A stretch of DNA of 64,000 nt, taken from NCBI RefSeq assembly GCF_000373585.1, contig NZ_KB891853.1, positions 98,812 through 162,811 on the forward strand, given 5' to 3'. The DNA is from Streptomyces sp. MspMP-M5 (GTDB taxonomy: Bacteria; Actinomycetota; Actinomycetes; Streptomycetales; Streptomycetaceae). The translations under genes were made by a program, and so were the position numbers. Numbering within the stretch: the first letter of the stretch is position 1; every line of letters starts with the position of its first letter. The notes under the pieces were generated by a model. That model ran no database searches. It saw only the letters and a list, made by a program, of their open reading frames with translations, and was not told where the DNA came from. Below, piece by piece: positions 60,471 to 64,000 of this stretch.

Positions 60471-61943
60471 CTAGTGCTGTTTCTCGGCGCGTACGGGGAT
60501 GTCGAGGAGCACCCGGGTGCCGCCCTCGGGGCGGCGGACCATGTCGAACGTGCCGCCCAACTCCCCTTCCACCAGGGTCCGTACGATCTGCAGGCCCAGG
60601 TTGCCGGCGCGGTGCGGATCGAAACCCTCGGGCAGGCCGCGGCCGTTGTCCTGGACGGTGACCAGCAGCCGGGGCTCGGTGCGGCTGCCGCCGCGGACCG
60701 CGGCGACCTCGACCGTGCCGTGCTGCTCCTGCTCGAAGGCGTGCTCCAGGGCGTTCTGCAGTACCTCCGTGAGCACCATCGACAGCGGGGTGGCCACCTC
60801 GGCGTCCAGGATGCCGAAGCGTCCGGTACGGCGGGGGGTCACCTTGCCCGGGGCGATCTCCGCGACCATGGCGAGCACCCGGTCGGCGATCTCGTCGAAC
60901 TCCACGCGTTCGTCGAGCGTCTGGGAGAGCGTCTCGTGCACGATCGCGATCGAGCCGACCCGGCGCACGGCCTCGTCGAGTGCCTCGCGGCCCCGCGCGG
61001 ATTCCATCCGGCGGGACTGCAGCCGCAGCAGGGCGGCGACGGTCTGGAGATTGTTCTTCACCCGGTGGTGGATTTCCCGGATGGTGGCGTCCTTTGTGAT
61101 CAGTTCCCGCTCGCGGCGCCGCAGTTCGGTCACATCGCGCAGCAGAACCAGCGAACCGATATGCGTGCCCTTGGGTTTGAGGGGGATGGCCCGCAATTGG
61201 ATCACCCCGTCGTTTCCCTCGACCTCGAATTCCCGCGGGGCCCAGCCGCTGGCCAGTTTGACCAGTGCCTCGTCCACCGGGCCGCGGGCCGGGGCGAGTT
61301 CGGCGGTGGCCTGGCCGAGGTGGTGGCCGACGAGGTCGGCGGCGAGGCCGAGCCGGTGGTAGGCGGAGAGCGCGTTGGGGCTGGCGTACTGGACGACGCC
61401 GTCGGCGTCGAGCCGGATCAGGCCGTCGCCGGCGCGCGGTGAGGCGTCCATGTCGACCTGCTGGCCGGGGAAGGGAAACGTTCCGGCGGCGATCATCTGG
61501 GCCAGGTCGGAGGCGCTCTGGAGGTAGGTGAGCTCCAGCCGGCTGGGGGTCCGCACGGTCAGCAGATTGGTGTTGCGGGCGATCACCCCGAGCACCCGGC
61601 CCTCGCGGCGGACCGGGATGGACTCGACCCGCACCGGCACCTCCTCGCGCCACTCCGGGTCGCCCTCGCGCACGATGCGGCCCTCGTCCAGGGCGGAGTC
61701 CAGCATCGGGCGGCGGCCCCGGGGGACGAGGTGGCCGACCATGTCGTCCTGGTAGGAGGTCGGTCCGGTGTTGGGGCGCATCTGGGCGACCGAGACATAA
61801 CGGGTGCCGTCGAGGGTGGGGACCCACAGGACGAGGTCGGCGAAGGAGAGGTCGGAGAGCAGCTGCCACTCCGAGACCAGCAGATGGAGCCACTCCAGGT
61901 CGGAGTCGCTCAGGGCGGCGTGCTGGCGTACGAGATCGTTCAT
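60471..61943 (-). CDS. pdtaS: PdtaS-like cytoplasmic sensor histidine kinase
   Basis: This 490-residue soluble kinase has an N-terminal GAF domain (residues ~15-150), a PAS domain (~165-275; LDADGVVQYASPNALSAYHRLG), and a HisKA_2 dimerisation domain with phospho-acceptor His in REIHHRVKNNLQTVAALLRLQSRR. A HATPase ends ELGGTFDMVRRPEGGTRVLLDIPV. This architecture and its position next to the WhiB1-type gene match mycobacterial PdtaS (beside whiB1), which phosphorylates the ANTAR regulator PdtaR. No pdtaR lies here. Start ATG 61943 with GAGGTG nine bases upstream. Confidence 0.9.
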   Translation of the reverse strand: MNDLVRQHAALSDSDLEWLHLLVSEWQLLSDLSFADLVLWVPTLDGTRYVSVAQMRPNTGPTSYQDDMVGHLVPRGRRPMLDSALDEGRIVREGDPEWREEVPVRVESIPVRREGRVLGVIARNTNLLTVRTPSRLELTYLQSASDLAQMIAAGTFPFPGQQVDMDASPRAGDGLIRLDADGVVQYASPNALSAYHRLGLAADLVGHHLGQATAELAPARGPVDEALVKLASGWAPREFEVEGNDGVIQLRAIPLKPKGTHIGSLVLLRDVTELRRRERELITKDATIREIHHRVKNNLQTVAALLRLQSRRMESARGREALDEAVRRVGSIAIVHETLSQTLDERVEFDEIADRVLAMVAEIAPGKVTPRRTGRFGILDAEVATPLSMVLTEVLQNALEHAFEQEQHGTVEVAAVRGGSRTEPRLLVTVQDNGRGLPEGFDPHRAGNLGLQIVRTLVEGELGGTFDMVRRPEGGTRVLLDIPVRAEKQH

Positions 61944-62302
61944 CGAGGGCACACCTCGGAGCCTACCGGCGTACGGTATGTGTTGTGCCTGCACGGCCAT
62001 GGACAGAGAAGAATGGTCTAGTCCAGAATGTGGGGTGCGGCACACTCCGGGAGGAACCGGAGTGCAGAAGCTTCCGCTCTCCCCGCACAGGAGGGCGGAT
62101 CGAGGCCCACGGCGCTCTCTGCCCTGACTGCGCCCGGGCCTCCGATCGACCGGTCCCGGGGCGGGGCCGTGCCCCCGACCGCACAGGGGGCACCTCCCGC
62201 CCGTAGTACGGGGCCGGCCGATGTCAGCTCCGGGCTGCGGTGCCGGACAGGTTGAGGGTCCTGTCCCGGCGCCGCGGCCCGCGGGTGTTTCGGGGGCTTC
62301 CC
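61944..62302. promoter_or_regulatory. pdtaS upstream region
   Basis: These 359 bases lie upstream of pdtaS and downstream of a tetR gene. They hold a dre-like palindrome (62014-62025) and a perfect 8-bp hairpin CACTCCGG, GAGGAA, CCGGAGTG (62043-62064). Short open frames on the plus strand are not supported by homology that I recognise. Confidence 0.45.
62014..62025. promoter_or_regulatory. DasR-responsive-element-like site
   Basis: TGGTCTAGTCCA matches the dre core TGGTCTAGACCA in eleven of twelve positions. It lies 71 bases upstream of the pdtaS start. Confidence 0.5.
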
Positions 62303-62941
62303 CTACGGGGCCGCCGCCCTGGACGCCTCCCCCTTGGACGGCCAGGCGTGCATCGCCAGTTCGGCGACCGCCTCCAGCGTCGCGCGGTCCGTGCCGTCCC
62401 GGGCGGACTGCGACATCCCCGCGAGGATCGCGCTCACGTACTCGGCGAGCGCCGTGGCGTCCGCGTCGACGGGGAGCCGGCCGGCGGCGATGTCGGCGCG
62501 GATCGCCTGCGCGATCTCCCGGACGTTGGCCTGCCGCTTCTCCCGCAGGGACGCGGCGACCTCGGCGGAGGCGGGCCCGGTGTTGAGTGCGGCACTGATG
62601 ACCATGCAGCCACGCGGGCGGTCCGGGACGGTGTACTCGGCCGCGGCCTCGCGCAGGGCCCGCTCGACGCCGCGGCGGGCGGTCGGCTCCTCGGCCAGCG
62701 CGCGGGAGATGAAGCCGCCATACAGCTGTCCGTACACGGCGATCGCCTCGTCGAACAGGGCCCGCTTGTCGCCGAAGGCGGCGTAGAGGCTGGGGGCGCT
62801 GATCCCCATCTCACGGGTGAGGTCGGCGATGGACGTGCATTCGTAGCCGTGCTCCCAGAAGGAGCGGATCGCCTTCTCCAAGGCCGTCTCCCGGTCGAAC
62901 GCCCGGGGCCGGCCGCGCTGCTTGGTCTCCTTGGCCACCAT
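62303..62941 (-). CDS. TetR family regulator
   Basis: This 212-residue regulator opens MVAKETKQRGRPRAFDRETALEKAIRSFWEHGYECTSIADLTREMGISAPSLYAAFGDKRALFDEAI, the full TetR HTH. It resembles the group that controls adjacent short-chain dehydrogenases. A perfect 9-bp dyad lies in the 139-base divergent region shared with the SDR gene. The effector domain is generic (RGCMVISAALNTGP). Ligand unknown. Confidence 0.92.
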   Translation of the reverse strand: MVAKETKQRGRPRAFDRETALEKAIRSFWEHGYECTSIADLTREMGISAPSLYAAFGDKRALFDEAIAVYGQLYGGFISRALAEEPTARRGVERALREAAAEYTVPDRPRGCMVISAALNTGPASAEVAASLREKRQANVREIAQAIRADIAAGRLPVDADATALAEYVSAILAGMSQSARDGTDRATLEAVAELAMHAWPSKGEASRAAAP

Positions 62942-62985
62942 GGAGTGAATTCTATAGCGGTCGATAAGAAACGCGTGCTACGGTT

Positions 62986-63009
62986 TTTCTGTAGCGAGCA
63001 CTACAGAAA
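62986..63009. promoter_or_regulatory. TetR operator between tetR and SDR genes
   Basis: TTTCTGTAG (62986-62994) and CTACAGAAA (63001-63009) form a perfect inverted repeat with a 6-base spacer, midway in the divergent region. It is the probable binding site of the adjacent TetR protein. Confidence 0.75.
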
Positions 63010-63080
63010 TGGCTCGCCGGACGACCGAGTGCGCGTGCGGATCGGACGCACGGGCGCACAGACGAAGGGGAGGGTTCGCG

Positions 63081-63854
63081 ATGGGTGCACTGAGCGGCAG
63101 GACGGCGCTGGTGACGGGCGGCGGCCGGGGAATCGGCCGGGCGATCTCGGAGCGGCTGGGACGGGACGGGGCACGGGTCGGCGTGCACTACGGGAGCGAT
63201 GCGACGGCGGCGAAGGAGACGGTCACGGCGATCGAGGCGGCGGGCGGCGAGGCGTTCACGCTGCGCGCGGAGCTGGGGGTGCCCGGGGACGCCGAGACGC
63301 TGTGGGCCGCGTTCGACGAACAGGCCGACGGACTGGACATCCTGGTGAACAACGCCGGGATCAACAAGGCGCTGGACGGCACGCTGCGCCCCTTCGGCGA
63401 GATCACGCGCGACGACCTCGAGCACCTCTTCGCGGTCAACGCCACCGCGCCGTTCTTCGTGATCCAGCAGGGGCTGTCCCGGCTGCGGGACGGCGGACGG
63501 ATCGTCAATGTCTCCACCGGACTGACGCAGACCGCCGCCAAGTCCGACCTGCTCGCCTATGCGATGTCCAAGGGCGGGGTCGACGTGCTGACCCGTTCGC
63601 TGGCGCTGGAGCTCGGCCCCCGCGGCATCACGGTCAACACCGTGGCCCCCGGCGCGGTCGACACCGATATGAACGCCGCCTGGCTGCGCGGCGAGGACAA
63701 CGCCGCGGCGCGCACGGCGACCGGCGCGCGCTCCCCGCTGGGGCGGGTGGCGGACCCGACCGACATCGGCGACATCGTGGCGTTCCTCGCCTCGGACGAC
63801 AGCCGGTGGGTGACGGGCCAGTGGATAGACGGCAGCGGCGGCGCGCTGCTCTGA
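63081..63854 (+). CDS. short-chain dehydrogenase/reductase
   Basis: This 257-residue classical SDR has the NADPH-binding TGGGRGIGRAISERLG (residues ~11-26), NNAGIN (~88), the catalytic Ser in VNVSTGLT (~142) and the YAMSKGG motif (~155, Y-x3-K). The C-terminal PGAVDTDMN and WIDGSGGALL are typical of the FabG-like group. GGGGAGGG precedes ATG 63081. It is divergent from the tetR gene that probably represses it. Substrate unknown. Confidence 0.93.
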   Translation: MGALSGRTALVTGGGRGIGRAISERLGRDGARVGVHYGSDATAAKETVTAIEAAGGEAFTLRAELGVPGDAETLWAAFDEQADGLDILVNNAGINKALDGTLRPFGEITRDDLEHLFAVNATAPFFVIQQGLSRLRDGGRIVNVSTGLTQTAAKSDLLAYAMSKGGVDVLTRSLALELGPRGITVNTVAPGAVDTDMNAAWLRGEDNAAARTATGARSPLGRVADPTDIGDIVAFLASDDSRWVTGQWIDGSGGALL

Positions 63855-64000
63855 CGGGGCGGCATCCCGCCGGCGGGTCCCGATGCGGGCGCCCGCACCG
63901 GACCAGGCGCGCTCGGTCACCGGCCCGGTCATTGGCCCGGTCATCGGGGCGACGGGGTGCGGTGGGGAAAACGTGCGTTTTTGTTCAGCGGTGCCACGGG
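63855..64000. other. window end, no gene seen
   Basis: The last 146 bases contain a short direct repeat (CCCGGTCAT at about 63923 and again at 63936) and no supported gene. Confidence 0.4.

Noticed and set aside
61985..62206. Short plus-strand frame with LCPDC upstream of pdtaS
   Set aside because: Starts within the pdtaS promoter, lacks a ribosome-binding site and overlaps the dre-like site and hairpin; a single CxxC is not enough.
1..64000. CRISPR array, rRNA, insertion sequence with transposase, or a secondary-metabolite cluster
   Set aside because: I saw no regularly spaced repeats, rRNA sequence, transposase gene or modular synthase in the window.

Overview
The window is a stretch of high-GC actinobacterial chromosome and almost certainly comes from a Streptomyces or a close relative. 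The evidence is the very strong GC bias at third codon positions, frequent GTG starts, and genera-typical genes: a conservon, Ni-superoxide dismutase SodN/SodX, snapalysin with its LysR regulator, SigH with its anti-sigma factor, WblE, the fused 2-oxoglutarate dehydrogenase Kgd, and an HspR-type HAIR operator at lon. From memory, several of these (wblE, sigH, sodN, malic enzyme, kgd, lon) lie in the same neighbourhood of the S. coelicolor chromosome (SCO524x-SCO528x), so this looks like conserved core chromosome rather than a large island. I saw no tRNA, rRNA or CRISPR array.

Layout. 1-8062: a TetR regulator, a small hypothetical gene, and a minus-strand conservon (CvnA kinase-like, CvnB roadblock, CvnC DUF742, CvnD GTPase) that ends in a StyA-like flavoprotein monooxygenase. 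8063-16476: a PP2C-like phosphatase, a MarR regulator, a secreted GH25 lysozyme, Lon protease, a Cys-cluster/pentapeptide protein, a rhomboid-like protein and a spermidine-synthase-like protein. 16560-22810: an OmpR/EnvZ-type two-component pair, Kgd and a 59-residue protein. 23007-29105: a DUF4097/PadR pair, a tandem ABM-domain protein, HutD, a quinone-reductase-like dehydrogenase and malic enzyme. 29671-33230: a glutamate-type ABC importer and an intergenic region with two inverted copies of a hairpin repeat. 33231-38213: a CGNR protein, SodX/SodN, the LysR/snapalysin pair and a CrcB-DUF190-CrcB fluoride export operon. 38413-44457: a GntR/MFS operon, CorA, and a DHA2 exporter divergent from its WYL regulator. 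44540-53876: copper ATPase CopA with a CsoR-type box, a lone FabH, a VOC protein, small zinc proteins, an AraC/glutaminase pair, a PLP deaminase and a Na+/H+ antiporter. 53942-56058: a GNAT gene followed by a decayed integrative element. 56365-64000: anti-sigma factor/SigH, a diacylglycerol kinase, WblE, a PdtaS-like kinase and a TetR/SDR divergent pair.

The genes combine into stress, redox and metal functions. Lon is under predicted HspR/ClgR control. SodN with its maturation protease handles superoxide. CopA, CrcB and CorA handle copper, fluoride and magnesium. SigH, its anti-sigma factor, WblE and PdtaS form a stress/development block. Kgd, malic enzyme, glutaminase and the glutamate importer tie into 2-oxoglutarate/glutamate metabolism.

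The two least ordinary signals are as follows. (1) A family of three hairpins has an identical 13-nt loop and six invariant loop-proximal base pairs, but distal stem sequences that differ completely while staying perfectly paired. (2) About 1.6 kb of decayed element is bounded by an identical 22-bp repeat inside a GNAT gene; it contains a recombinase N-terminus apparently fused to a capsid-like C-terminus, and the displaced original GNAT 3' end remains as a frameshifted fragment.
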